Shown here: positions 36,951 through 47,600 of the stretch, piece by piece
Layout: each line of letters opens with the position of its first letter
Numbering within the stretch: the first letter of the stretch is position 1
Source: Isochrysis galbana
Taxonomy: Eukaryota; Haptophyta; Isochrysidales; Isochrysidaceae
Direction of reading: 5' to 3'
Length of the DNA: 64,000 bases
Assembly: GCA_018136815.1 (NCBI GenBank)
Contig: CM030936.1
Location: forward strand, 3,020,474 to 3,084,473
Program-made: the position numbers and the translations under genes
Notes under the pieces: model-generated
What the model saw: the letters and a program-made list of their open reading frames with translations, nothing else
Databases searched by the model: none
What the model was told of the DNA's origin: nothing

Positions 36951-38766
36951 CCCCATGTTCGTGCTGGCGGTGTTCCCGCTGGTGCCTCGCCTCCCTCCAG
37001 CCCCAGTGCCCCCCGTGCTCAGCCCTTTGTGAGCCTGAGTGTCCCTGGTGTGCCCCATTCTTGGTCACAACATTCATTTGAGTCTCACTCCACACACACA
37101 GCCACAGCCACTCCACTCCTCGAGCCACAGTAGTGGACCGATCAGATGGGAAAACGCATGCGCAAGCAAGGAAAACACACGCTCACACGATACACGATGC
37201 CGAATTAGGAGAGAGAGACCTGACACTCCTAGCAGCCATGGCCCAAGTTGGGAACAGAGAATGATTTGAAGCCCTCCGGCGCGCGCGCCGGGGAGCACTG
37301 CTTGCGCTGTTCCTGGACGTCGTGGCGCGGCCCGAGCGACGATACTTGCTAGCACCTGAAGGCGAGGGTGGGGCGGAGTGGCATGTCACGAATGCATTTG
37401 TGACGCGCGGGCCGGCGTGGCAGCGCAAGCCGGCAAGCCGGGGGAGAGCCTCGCCTGGCATGCTCTCTCGCTCGCTCCTCGCCCCCCCCCCCCCCGCGCG
37501 CCCCCCCGCGCCCTCCGCCCCCCCCCCCCCCCATCCCGCTAGCTCCCGCCCAAATATGTACCGGCGCCCGGGCCCGTGCCACCCAAATATGTAGCAAATA
37601 TGTCGACATATCAGTTTGCCAGAATCGTACCCAAATATGTAGTACGATATGTACATATTATGGCCTACCCCTAATTAACACCTCCCTTAAATGCTTGTTC
37701 TTGTTCAACATGGAAATGGCCAGATGAACGTTAAATCACAGGCCCTGGCCGCAAGGCGGGAAGTGAGGGAGAGGAAGGGAAATGGGCGTGGCTACAGTAG
37801 TTAACCCCATGGCCACGCGCGAGGCGAGAATTTTAAAAGGTTTTGTTTTCTTTTTTCTTTTCAATCTTCTTCTTCTTTCTTCCTCTGTTCTTTTTACTTT
37901 TTACTTTTTCTTTTACCGTTATTTCTTCTTGCTTCTGAGACATCGCGAATGCGAACCCCCCCCCCCCCCGATGGGAAACAAGAGGCTATTTCCATGCTAT
38001 TACATTCATAGCTTTGAGGCTGTTTGGTGTCGTTGTGTTCGGGTAGGCAAAGAGCAAAGGCAAAGAGAGAGAGTTTAGAGTTTGCTCTTTTGTTTTTTTG
38101 CAGTACCATCCTTATCCTTCTTTTCGGGTGTGAAGGCAAGTTTAGGGGACAGGGGCGTGGATGCAGAGTTGAGTCTCAAAGCCGCGCGCGAGTCGAGAAT
38201 TCTAAAAGATTTTTTGTATTGTGCGCAAGGTGTGCGTACGATGGACTTGGCGATTGGGACAACCAGAAGAATCGTTGGCACGAGCACAACATCCGAAGAG
38301 CGAAGAACACGCAACACGGAATTGGATTCCACTTTGACAACACGCCAGTCAAAGACTAGGCAGATGTCGATTCGAGCTGGACACAGACGAACCGCCCAGC
38401 CAGATGGACTGCGACTACTACTGCGAACGAGCAAGCAATGGTTTTCAGCGCCAAGCCCAAGCACTTCTGACGCAAAACACAGTGCGCATGCACATATGGA
38501 TTGCGACTGCAAATTAAATCCTAGTGCCCTCGTGCGCTCAAGAAGCGCAAGACTCACTGCATTCCATCCATGAAGAACTTCATGCTTTTTACGCACAGCA
38601 GTGAGCTTCATAGTAACAATCATCTCAGACCAAGGCGTCTTGGCTCCTCGTATTGCGGATTGCCCTGTGCTTTTGGTGTGGTGTGTGAGTTCAGTGGTAA
38701 ACCTTTCTCTGCCTATTACGAAGCCCTTCGGTGCCTTGTGGAAGCAACTGATGCAGCAAGACAGCT
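36951..38766. other. Repeat-rich interval without a supported gene
   Basis: CCCAAATATGTA occurs three times at 37545-37640 in a foldback-like AT/GC mosaic. A T-tailed LINE end lies at 37730-37860 and a weaker one at 38130-38215 (GGGCGTGGATGCAGAG...GCGCGCGAGTCGAGAATTCT then AAAAGATTTTTT). Both strands are open around 38080-38570, but neither frame shows a domain and they span the LINE remnant, so I do not call a gene. Confidence 0.4.
37730..37860 (+). mobile_element. LINE 3' terminus remnant
   Basis: GCCGCAAGGCGGGAAGTGAG, GAGAGGAAGGGAAATGGGCG, GTGGCTAC, CCACGCGCGAGGCGAGAATT and TTAAAAGGTTTTGTTTTC are shared with 51895-51996. Sense is +, ending in a T-rich tract. Confidence 0.7.
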
Positions 38767-39573
38767 TCACCGATAAACGTGCTCTGCAGCGATGTTGGCG
38801 GCGATTGCAGTCTCCCACTTGTTGCCGTTCTCGAGGAGCTTTTGCTTGTCGTACAAAAGCTCCTCATGTGTCTCGGTGGCATATTCAAAATTGGGGCCCT
38901 CCACGATGGCATCGACGGGGCAGGCCTCTTGGCAGAATCCACAATAGATGCACTTGGTCATGTCAATGTCATACCGAGTGGTGCGACGGGCGCCATCAGG
39001 CCGGACTTCAGCCTCAATGGTAATTGCTTGAGCAGGGCAAATGGCCTCACAAAGCTTGCAAGCGATGCAGCGCTCGTCACCGGTCGCGTAGCGACGGAGG
39101 GCGTGCTCGCCTCGGAATCGGGGGCTAAGCGTTCCTTTCTCCATAGGGTAGTTGAGCGTCACTTTCTCCTTCCAGAACATGGCGAACGTCAGGCTCATAG
39201 TTCGTGCCAGCTCAGTGATCCAGACAGACTGCACAGCGCCTGTGAGTACAGAGTCCAGTCTGGCGGTGCCGGCATCCTCGTAACGCGGGGGCTCAGCATC
39301 AGAGGAGGCATGCCACCACCTATCCTTCAGGGGGAAGAGGAACGGAGCCGGCTTCTCCGTCATCAGCAGGTCCTTCTGCAGCTTCTCCGCCGCCTGCGCG
39401 TTGCGCTCAGCCGCCCCAGATGAGCTTCCGTATGAAGAGACGTCGGACTCGTCGAGAGGGTTCCAGAGGTTCTTCTCGCGCTGTGGTCCCCCCGTACTCA
39501 GTGAGCGCGCCGCACGCGCGCGCGCCGCACGCGCCAGCCCGCAGTAGAGCCGCGGACGAGCGGCGACAGGCAT
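38767..39573 (-). CDS. NDUFS8: NADH:ubiquinone oxidoreductase 23-kDa Fe-S subunit
   Basis: The TYKY-type subunit of respiratory complex I that carries clusters N6a and N6b in the peripheral arm. Read from ATG 39573 the product is 268 aa. It starts [20 protein letters not shown], a good mitochondrial presequence, followed by an SLSTGG region. The conserved C-terminal half includes [40 protein letters not shown] (first 4Fe-4S motif) and [20 protein letters not shown] (second 4Fe-4S motif), ending with the usual [20 protein letters not shown] and a short tail. All eight cluster cysteines are present. The residues between presequence and core (about 30-120) are longer than in bacterial homologues, as in other protists. 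Divergent from the RPB4 gene 287 bp away. Confidence 0.95.
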   Translation of the reverse strand: MPVAARPRLYCGLARAARARAARSLSTGGPQREKNLWNPLDESDVSSYGSSSGAAERNAQAAEKLQKDLLMTEKPAPFLFPLKDRWWHASSDAEPPRYEDAGTARLDSVLTGAVQSVWITELARTMSLTFAMFWKEKVTLNYPMEKGTLSPRFRGEHALRRYATGDERCIACKLCEAICPAQAITIEAEVRPDGARRTTRYDIDMTKCIYCGFCQEACPVDAIVEGPNFEYATETHEELLYDKQKLLENGNKWETAIAANIAAEHVYR

Positions 39574-39860
39574 CGCGACTCTGGCGCCCCCCGCTTCCCC
39601 TTGTCGCTGCGCGTCTAGAGTAGAGACGAAGAGAGAGACTGTGAGACTCTCCATGTATGTACGCCTGTGTGTATATGTGTGTATGTGTGAGGGAGAGAGA
39701 AGAGAGAAGTAGGAGAGAGGGGAAGAGGGGGAGGGAGGGGGGGGGAGGCGGAGGCGGACAACTCCCGGTACAAAACAAAATCCCCCCCCCCTCCCCCTCC
39801 CCCCCCCCCCCCCAACGGTGAGTAGTGTGGGTGGTGGGGTGTCCCCCTCGCGCGCCACAC
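39574..39860. promoter_or_regulatory. Divergent spacer between NDUFS8 and RPB4
   Basis: This 287-bp region must contain both start regions. It is low-complexity: a GT/TATG microsatellite (39655-39690), AG/GGGA tracts, and C10-plus runs at 39780-39815. In-frame ATGs upstream of 39573 exist but are preceded by simple repeats. Confidence 0.45.
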
Positions 39861-40631
39861 ATGGCTCGGCTCGGCGGCGCCACGACCGACGAGGACGCCT
39901 CGACGCTCAGCCTCGGGCCAGGTGCGCGTGGCGCCCGCGTACGGGATCCCACCTTTCTCCCATCCGTCCGCTCGAACGAACTCCGGCGCGCTCGCGCTAC
40001 AGCTTGCGCCTGCGCCACTAGTCGCATACAACCGCACATCTTGATCCTCTCTACCTCCCCTCCCATGCGAGATAGACTTCCAGGATGCGCGGTGCTTGCT
40101 GAACTCAGAGGTCGCTCTCATTCTTGAGCATAAACTGAATGCGTCCAACCTAAAGGGTGTCACCCCTGTGAGGTGTGTCTACAGGCATTGACAGCTCGCC
40201 ATTGCTACATGATCTGCTCAGTCTCTCACATGGCACTGCACTTGCTCCGGACTCCTGTTGCGCGCAGTAACTTTTTGAAGGCCTACGAGTACGTGAATCG
40301 GGTGAAACAGTTTAAGACCCAGGAGGTCATGGCTCAAGTTCGAGCGTGAGTTGAAGGCCTCCCTTGATCAATCCATCAGCTTGTTGGCCCAGCAGCCAAG
40401 CTCGTCTTACTGCTTACTTGCTCATTTGGTGACAGGGATTTGGAGAGACAGCCGATCATGGAATTTGAGGCCACGCAGCTCGGCAACCTCTGTCCCGAGG
40501 ACGCCGATGAGGCCAAGGCTCTAGTTCCATCCCTTGGACTACCAAACATGGATGGCCAACCTCGTGACATTGACTCGGCACAATTGACGGAAGTCTTGCA
40601 ACAGATTTGTGACAGTAGACAATTTGACTAA
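39861..40631 (+). CDS. RPB4: RNA polymerase II subunit RPB4
   Basis: The stalk subunit that pairs with RPB7 on RNA polymerase II. It is recovered only after splicing. Exon 1 starts at ATG 39861 ([20 protein letters not shown]) and ends near 39921. Exon 2 about 40070-40172 encodes [20 protein letters not shown] followed by [14 protein letters not shown]. Exon 3 is 40268-40345 ([25 protein letters not shown]) and exon 4 is 40436-40631 ([34 protein letters not shown], then [16 protein letters not shown]). Introns 2 (GTGTGTCT...GCGCAG) and 3 (GTGAGT...GACAG) are canonical and phase 2. The joint between exons 1 and 2 is not resolved: the best protein match needs a boundary that is not GT-AG. The order [31 protein letters not shown] is diagnostic of RPB4. 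Confidence 0.88.
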
Positions 40632-41340
40632 ATGATATGCACCGAGAGGACATGGGGAGCTTGGTTTGTGCGAAGAACGTCGCATGTTATGGATCGCACG
40701 CGTGAAGAGATACTTAGAAGAGCTTAGGTTTGCTCCTCGTGAGCTTAGCAATGCAGCTCGGTCTCTACTGAACTCCTCCTACTCCTAGCATCCCTGTCCC
40801 CGTCTTTCCCCTTTCGACCATGGCTGCTTGGGGCCCCAACGTCACCCAGCCGGAGGGTGGCCAGGCTGCAAGCGTACTAACTGCATCAGTTGCGCGCCTT
40901 CACAGCCAGCGCGACGTGCGGCCCACGCGGGCCGTAGATAGGGAGAGGCGACGCACGATAGACGATAGCACGACGCCTAGGCCTAGGCTCTATGCCTATG
41001 CCTATTCTGTATGCTGGCTAGTGGCTAGCAATGGCCGGGCACTGCGCACTGCCTAGCGTGCGCCTCAGTGATACGGGTGTCAGTGGACACGGCCCGTTCG
41101 AGAGTGCCATAATGACAGCAAAAATGTTATACGCTTATACGCTATACGGGTGGGGAGAGGCTGCAACCGCTCAAGTTTGGTTATTTTTTTACAAATGCCC
41201 CCGTGAAATGGATATAAAAAAATTAAGACAATACGCCCCCCTCCCCCCTCCCCCCCTCCCCCCCCTCCCCTCCCCCCCCTCCGTACCCCACCCCTCCCTT
41301 CTTTTCTTTGCCTCTCGCGCCCATGTCCCTCCTCCGTCCA
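40632..41340. other. Intergenic, no gene
   Basis: It contains the RPB4 3' flank and a C-rich low-complexity tract (41228-41300). No domain was recognised in short frames. Confidence 0.4.
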
Positions 41341-41850
41341 ATGGACAGTGCACCGGAGCTCGAGGCGGAGTGCGCACTTGCGCTCGCGCGCATGCACCAG
41401 GGCCCCTGGTGCCCATTGAGCGCCATGGGATGTCTGCACATGCGCACGCCTCCCGTCATCCTGGCAGAAACCCAGCGCTGCTGCTCGCGCAAGTTTGCAA
41501 CAATGCATGATCTCAGGGCACACGCTGCGGCCGAGGCCGAGCACACGCACCAGGCAGTGGTGCGCGCAATCGATAGCCTTCAGAGCGCGCACGCAAGGCT
41601 CGGCCGGGCTGCGATCGTCTCATCAAGGGCCTACATGTGGCCGACGCTCAATGCGCCACCGATGCCGACCACCGGCCAATTGCAATGGCTGTGCGTCTCC
41701 CTCAACCTCAAGGGCCGAGTGCCAAGGCGCTGGACCCGCACCGCATTCGCACGTCGTCAAGAGTCTCGTCGGGCGGCCCTGTGCCGGCTGCAGACTCGAC
41801 TTGCCGCGGTGGTTGAGAGCGGCGTGCGGCATGCCGAGTGTTCACGCTGA
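41341..41850 (+). CDS. Hypothetical protein
   Basis: From ATG 41341 (MDSAPELEAECALALARMHQ) the frame gives 169 aa. Protein-like features include a Cys/His cluster (WCPLSAMGCLHMRTPP, then RCCSRKFATMHDLRAHAAAE and AEHTHQ) that could bind zinc, and a helical middle (AVVRAIDSLQSAHARLG). The last part is Arg-rich. No family is recognised. The 3' end abuts a 325-bp repeat whose inverted copy is at 57.1 kb, so this may be retroelement sequence, not a host gene. Confidence 0.4.
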   Translation: MDSAPELEAECALALARMHQGPWCPLSAMGCLHMRTPPVILAETQRCCSRKFATMHDLRAHAAAEAEHTHQAVVRAIDSLQSAHARLGRAAIVSSRAYMWPTLNAPPMPTTGQLQWLCVSLNLKGRVPRRWTRTAFARRQESRRAALCRLQTRLAAVVESGVRHAECSR

Positions 41851-41854
41851 GGCG

Positions 41855-42181
41855 AGTAGCCCGCCAAGGTGGTTGTTGATCGTGCTCCCGTGGGATTGCA
41901 AGTTGAGAGCCAACATTGATCACCAAGTGGTGGGGCACACCACCCATGTTATCGGAAAAAATAAGCTGGCACCTGCACTGCACGCACATTCCTTCACTCC
42001 AACTGCGGCATCGACGCCACATACAGCTGCGGAGCCCGCGCGCTCACATCGAAGCCCGCGCGCACACACCCGTTCTATTCAACACAAGATCCTCAAGCTG
42101 ATTCATTCACTTATGCGGACATGGGAAGCGCAGCAGCGGAAGTGCAGCAGCAACACAACAGCCCCGCGCTGAACACATGAA
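41855..42181 (-). repeat. 325-bp repeat, inverted copy of 57.08-57.40 kb
   Basis: The reverse complement is nearly identical to 57085-57400 over its whole length, including TTCATGTGTTCAGCGCGGGG, CTGTTGTGTTGCTGCTGCAC, AATCAGCTTGAGGATCTTGT and GCAATCCCACG(C/G)GAGCACGA. The few differences (for example GCTTATTTTTCCGATAAC versus GCTTATTTTTTCCGATAAC) point to a recent copy. In the 57-kb locus it is the 3' UTR of the element with the 218-aa ORF. Confidence 0.85.
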
Positions 42182-42640
42182 GTGCACTCCAGCGGGGGGC
42201 GGCCCTGGCTGGAGGGCGCTGCGGCTGCGCAGCGTCTGTCATGTCGTGGTCGGTCGGCGCGGCGGGGTGGGCGGCGAGAGAGGGTGGGAGCGTGGCGCGC
42301 TCCATGACCCTATCGTTTATAACGATAGTTGCGACCTCTACGGCCTCAGCAGCATCCTCGCAGTTTGTCGCTGCAGCACTCCAGCAACCCCGGGAGTGCG
42401 CAACGCTACCCCTTCGCCGTCTGAAGGAGCCTAGGCCCCAGACATGACCATTAATGCAAGCCGGGGCGCTCAGATGACCCGCCCGCCCGTCCCCGGGCTC
42501 TGCCGGGGTCTCTGCAGGGCCTGGAGGGACATCTTCACCTGCGTCTTCACCTGTCACCTGCGTCGGCGTGCGGCATCGGCCAGCGGCTCAGTGCAGGTGC
42601 GCATCTTCCCAGTTGGATTTTTTTTTTATTCTCTCCCCCA
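42181..42640. mobile_element. Composite retroelement ends
   Basis: On the - strand the hairpin CTATCGTTATAAACGATAG (42310-42328), GGTC and ATG 42306 begin a MERATLPPSLAAHPAAPTDH frame like that at 34828. This joins the 325-bp repeat at 42181. On the + strand, 42540-42640 ends CTGCGTCGGCGTGCGGCATC, GGCCAGCGGCTCAGTGCAG, ATCTTCCCAGTTGGA then T10 ATT, matching the inverted end at 56222-56300 and the end at 57510-57537. Confidence 0.55.
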
Positions 42641-42910
42641 TGTGAACTAAGCATGAATTTAGTTGTGGTTCATTCCCCACAGCAAGGGGGAGTGGAGAGA
42701 GGACGGAGGTGCTCGTGCCCCGCCACGAGTGAAGTAATGATATAAATAGGTACTTAGTACTTAGGTATTACTATAAATTTAGTTGTTAATCGCATTAAGT
42801 CTAACCGTTAAAAGCATGCTGCACAATACAATACTTTTTTCCCTCACTACTTACCATCACTCTAGAAATGTTTACACGCATAGCCTGTACATCGAGTGCG
42901 ATCCCCTTAG

Positions 42911-45089
42911 TCAGCACTCTGGTGTCCGTAATTGCCACTGCACTCTACAACCAAAATGTTTGTGCAACGGCTTCTCAAAGAGGTTGCGTGACCCCATCAC
43001 CTGGTGAAGAGCGAGGGAAGGGCAGTTGGTCAGAGAAGGACAGGGACAAACAATTCCGACGCTCGCAAGTGTATGGCAGATGTCATAACTTAGGCCGTTG
43101 CACACCTCAAGCAGCAGTTTCACGCGCTCCACATCTAGATTTTGATGGCTTCTTGGTAGAGCGTTCATGATCCCATCCAATGCTAGTGGTGTAGAGGCAC
43201 CATTGAGCACATCGTACAAGACTTCCAATTGCTCTGCACCTACGCCGGCTTGAAAGACCAAGGGAAAGTCGCTGAGTCTCAATGGCACCACGAGTCTACC
43301 AGTTCGCTGAGAGCGGGTTGTCGATTTTCTCGGACGAGAGTTGGGGCTGAAGGTGACATCATATGAGGGTGTACTTGGAGCTATTCTTGCAGACTTCGAT
43401 GTTGACCTGCAGCTCAAGTTGGCCTTGGTCGTCTTCATGCGTACGGTGTTTGGGGGGGTGCTGTGCTGCTGCTCTTCCTCGCGTCGCTTGGCAGCAGATG
43501 CCATACGAGCTGGTGTGTTGCGGAGCTGGCGCGTTGGAGTCTTGATTGGTTGCGGTGGTGAAGATGGTGGTGATTGCGCCGTCTCTGGTGACACAAACAC
43601 ATCGCTCGCATTGTCTTGTGGGCTCTTCGTTGAGTTGATTTCGGTTTGCGCATCAGGCGTGTCCATGGTGTGCGCTAGCAGCCGCATAGTTAGTCGAGAC
43701 GATTTCGGAGGTGAGGGCATCTTTGGCGTTGTCTCAGTGGTGGAACCACTCGAAAGGTTTTTACTTGGTGGTGAGGAAACATCTACAGCTACAGACAATC
43801 GACGGATGCTCTTTGGCGGCGTGCGATCAAAGTTCGGGGTAGGCATGAAGTCTTTTTCTGGGCTGGCGTTCTCTCTCATACTGCGGCTCATCGTCGTCAT
43901 GGTGTGCACAGACCTAAGTGGCAAGTGGCAGCCGGTGAAAATGATTGGATTGGACTGCAACTGCTCAGGTTTTATCAAGAGCACTTTAGTGACAACACCA
44001 ACACCACCTGCAGCACCGCACCGTGGGGGCGAACGGAAGAGAGGAGTGTTTTCGGAAGAGACATTTGAAGTCGGAGTGTCGTTGACGCTCTTGCGCGAGC
44101 CGATGGTGAGACGCCGTGTGGATCTAGGCGGCGATGTCTCCATCTCCGGTGTAGAAAAAGAACCTAGGGAGTCCTTACGGATTGCAGGACAAGCTGCCAC
44201 AGGCGTTTTCACCGACGCATCACCCGCAAAGGAGTCTGACTGTTTCGGATATGCGGGCGCCATTTCTTCTCTCACAGGCACAGTGTCCTCCACGAGCGGA
44301 CTGCTGCTGATCATGATGCGGTCGGCAGCATCCTTCTCTCCCACAAGGGGTGATGCCGCAGTGTTCTCAACAAGTTTCTGTTGCAGGGTCTCATTGTTCC
44401 CAGGCCCTGGTGCCGCCACCAGATTTTTATGATCCGCGTGTAGCATCATCAAGTCAATTTTCGTCGACTCAAATTTTCCCGAGCTCTCCGAATCAGTCGT
44501 GACCGGTGTAGGGCTGCATGATGGAGTCTGTGAAGCAACTTGTGAAGATTTCCCATTTCTGCTTTTCCGCCGCGCTGGCTGACGTAGTTGCGCCTTTGCT
44601 GACGGGCCACTTCTACTAGGCATCGACCTGCGCGGAGCGGACTGGTGGGTCTTGGTGGCTGCTTCGGCGATGTCCGCCTGTGCCACCTCAGCCTTTGCTC
44701 TCTCTGGCTGGATGCTCATCTGCGCTACGTTGATGTTGTTGCTCCTCGTTGCTAGAGGTATGCGTGATGCCGACGGAGCCGGGATGCATGACTTGCGTCT
44801 TCCCCTGGTGTTTGCCGCAGGACCTGTTCTCACTGACATTGCATACGTCGTGGCCTTAGTCAACCAGCTTGCCTGAGGGGGACAGGGCTGGATGTCATAG
44901 CCCATCTGACTTCGTGGAGCATCTGGCATGCAGCAGGTATGCGGGGCAGCTGACCAGCTCTTCAAACTCTGGTAGTGTTAGCAGTCCCTGGGCGACACTG
45001 CTCGATGGTTCCACACCCCTCAGCAGCTCGGCCAACGCCTGCGCCGAAGGCCTCGCGGTGGACGACAGCGTGCCGGCTGTCGCAGGCAT
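42911..45089 (-). CDS. Large Ser/Thr-Pro-rich disordered protein
   Basis: Proposed two-exon gene: exon 1 45089-44955 (MPATAGTLSSTARPSAQALA...LLTLPEFEEL) and exon 2 44872-42911, with an 82-bp intron (GTCAGC...CCCTCAG, phase 0). The product is about 698 aa. Most of it is low complexity with dozens of S/T-P sites and basic patches (SPPRSTRRLTIGSRKSVNDT, TPPKSIRRLSVAVDVSSPPS, TPTRQLRNTPARMASAAKRR), typical of a cell-cycle-regulated nuclear or cytoskeletal protein that CDKs phosphorylate. A folded segment near the C-terminus reads GRLVVPLRLSDFPLVFQAGV then EQLEVLYDVLNGASTPLALD and LDVERVKLLLEVCNGL, possibly a winged-helix-like domain. Family not recognised. The donor is weak, so the first exon is tentative. 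A long antisense frame also exists but lacks features. Confidence 0.55.
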
Positions 45090-45258
45090 CGCTCCGCGCC
45101 GGGGAGGTAGAAGATGGCGAGTTGAATCGCGCGCGCGGGGGCGCCGGGGGATACCGAGAGGGGGGGGGGGAGGGGGAGTTAGAGACCACATTCCGGAAGG
45201 GGCAACGCCGCCGCCGCCGCGAGGCCGCCGCCGCCGCCGCCGCCACGGGCCCCGCGCT

Positions 45259-45636
45259 ATGGCGACGCTATGGCGAGCCGTCGCCTCGGGCGCGCGCTCT
45301 CGAATGTCATACAAGAGGGAGGCCTTCGGCGTACGGTGGCAGTGCACGCAGGTGGCGCTCGCTCGCCCCGCCGCTGATATCAGCGTCCTCATCCCTTGGA
45401 CCTCTGCGCTTACCACTTGGGCGATGGCCACGAGGGCACAGGCCTCCAGAGCGTTGAGCTCACCATTGGGCAGCTGGGCTGAGGGCGCCATGTCGGCGCT
45501 CCTGCTGATGACAGGCAAAGCGAAGATCTGTGGCAAGAATAAGCGATTGATCAAGGCGGCCAACCACGGGAAAAGACCATGCAACCACACAGCACGCAGG
45601 TCCAAGCGCCCACGACGCTCCCACTACAAGGGTTGA
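45259..45636 (+). CDS. Small basic, possibly mitochondrial protein
   Basis: From ATG 45259 the product is 125 aa. The start MATLWRAVASGARSRMSYKR is Arg-rich and amphipathic, like a mitochondrial presequence. The C-terminus is strongly basic and looks conserved in character: ALLLMTGKAKICGKNKRLIK followed by AANHGKRPCNHTARRSKRPR. This type of short KNKR...ANHGKRPC tail suggests an RNA-binding or ribosome-associated protein, but I cannot name the family with confidence. Divergent from the Ser/Thr-Pro-rich gene with 169 bp between the two ATGs. The - strand is also open here, but its translation is biased in the GC-rich middle. Confidence 0.5.
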   Translation: MATLWRAVASGARSRMSYKREAFGVRWQCTQVALARPAADISVLIPWTSALTTWAMATRAQASRALSSPLGSWAEGAMSALLLMTGKAKICGKNKRLIKAANHGKRPCNHTARRSKRPRRSHYKG

Positions 45637-47459
45637 CACGACTCTCTGCATTAGTATCAGGACCGCCGATCACAACAGTACCCACATACAGCCGCGCTGT
45701 GCCGACACATACATGGGGCTAATCTGTTGCTTTTCTGAAGAAGAGAACAATGTGTTGCCAATCATGCGAGTTGAGCTCTCACGGATCACGAGCCTTTGGG
45801 AGGCCAGTGTAGAAATTAAGAGGAGAGCTTTCGCGCACCAACAAAATCCAGGAATTCTCTCATCCAATCGAAGAATTGCGCAGGCGACCGTGCCCATTCT
45901 CCAGCTCCCACGCGGAAGTTCCGCGAACCATAGAGCCCGCAACCGATTTGCGTTAAGGCGCAAGGGCACCGACATAGGTCGGAGCAGGAGGCAGGAGAGC
46001 GATCAGAGGGCGATGGCTCATTTTTTCCTGTTACTGGCAATGGTTAAATTCTATTGTTATACTCCATGGCGTTCAGTTCCCCCCCTTCACGACTTCTGCT
46101 CATGCTTGACTTCACTGACGACAAGCTGCTAATGATAATGATGAATCATGGCCGCACTGGTATTGCGTATTGCGTATCGCGACCGATAAAAAGTTCTTAG
46201 AAAACTAACCGCTACTTGCACGGCGCGTGGCCGATTGCGTGTGCTACTCCTAACTACCCTCCCTGTCTTACCACATCCACATCCCCTTTCTCCTCTTCCC
46301 GCTTCCTTCCTTGGAGAACCGGAACCGGGGGAGGGGAGGCCGCGCGCGGCATCGGCTAGGGGCGTGAGACAGAGGGGGTAAGTAAGAGCGAGTGATGCCC
46401 CTATTCGAAGTGCCTTCTGGCCCCTTCCGAGGCCGGCATCCGGTAGGAGTCGTTGTCCGTGTTCAGGTAAGTTACGAAGTGTTTCTTATGTCAAGTTCAG
46501 TCGCTGCTTGCTTCAGAGCGTCCAAAATCTCCTGGTTAAAGTCTTTGTCGACGGGGTATAGAGGAGTGATCCTGTCGTGGATAAAGGGAGCCGCACCACA
46601 CCGCACGCTCTACCCTTAGAGCGTACCTACTTTCCCGCGCCCTGCCTCCATCCCCTCCCCGCAGCGCGCCCTATCTTTAGAGCGTGTCTCCCCCACACCC
46701 CTCTCCTCCCTTCCCTTCCCGCCCCGAGTTCCCGCGCATACGACGCACAGCCGAGATCCCTTCCTTCCATTCTCTCACATCTTCGCGGCGTTTCCCTTGT
46801 TCCCTTGGCCAGAGAGGGTCGGAGAGTCTCTCGCGCTCGCCGATTCCCCTCCGTCCCTCTAGCGCTCGCCCCCTCCCGTTCCATTAGTTTCCCCTTTTGT
46901 TTCCATAGTTTCCGAGTGGTTCTTCCGTCGCCCCGTGTTCATATTCCGTCTCTTCTGCTGCTTCCCGCGACATCGCTAGGACGCCCCATTCGTGCCCCCG
47001 TTCTGTCTTCCCATCTGCCCCTGTTCGTCATGCCTGGCCATGGCTCGCCCGTGCCGTCCCGTGTGCTCCCGTCCCGTGTCGCCGCTCCGGTCGCTCGTCC
47101 CGTTCCTCTCGTCCCGCGACTCATACGTCCCATGTTACAGACCCACAACCACAACCTCACACAGATTCACCACAGCCACTCCACAGCCCACCACATGGTA
47201 GCGGAGGTGTGTCGCCCACACCTCTCCAGTCACTCTCTGACCAAGACACACAAGACATACTCACCACCTCCGACCCAACCACACACGACCCCACCGCACA
47301 GCAGCAGCAGCACCCAACCCACCACAGCTGCCAGCCCCATCCCTCCAACCCTCCACAACAACCAGCCCACAAGCCTCACCTTCAACAACCGCCGCCACCT
47401 GAGCCACTCCCCACGACCACATCTCCTTTCTCCCTGCCCTCCCGCCAGCCGCCTGCACA
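45637..47459. other. No supported gene
   Basis: Short frames near 45713-46132 have no motif. From 46577 a long Pro/Ser/Thr-rich frame of 315 codons continues to 47524. It spans CA/CCA simple repeats and runs into a LINE 3' end, so it is most likely non-coding or retroelement leader sequence. Confidence 0.4.
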
Positions 47460-47600
47460 CGACCGGAAACCGAAGAGAAAGGAATGAAGGGGGGCAGGGG
47501 AAGAGGTGGAGAGAGGGAAGATAAGGGCGCTGTTAGTTAGTAGCGAAGGGAGGACCCGTCAATAGTAGGTGTGTAGCCCAGAATCTTCAGATATTCCCCC
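47460..47600 (+). mobile_element. LINE 3' terminus (GTAGCCC.GAATCTTCAGAT family)
   Basis: GACCGGAAACCGAAGAGAAA, GAATGAAGGGGGGCAGGGGA, AGAGGTGGAGAGAGGGAAGA, TAAGGGCG and AGTAGGTGTGTAGCCCAGAA-TCTTCAGATATT match the copies at 23.2 and 29.1 kb. Here the terminal T run is replaced by a C run. Confidence 0.7.

Noticed and set aside
38075..38818. 247-codon - strand frame overlapping the 3' side of NDUFS8
   Set aside because: It overlaps the NDUFS8 coding end and a LINE remnant, and shows no domain or conserved start.
43341..44432. 363-codon + strand frame
   Set aside because: It is antisense to the S/T-P-rich gene; its translation is Val/Gly/Ser-biased with no domain, while the - strand shows repeated functional-looking motifs.
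46577..47524. 315-codon Pro/Ser-rich + strand frame
   Set aside because: It crosses CA/CCA simple repeats and ends within a LINE 3' UTR; no domain.
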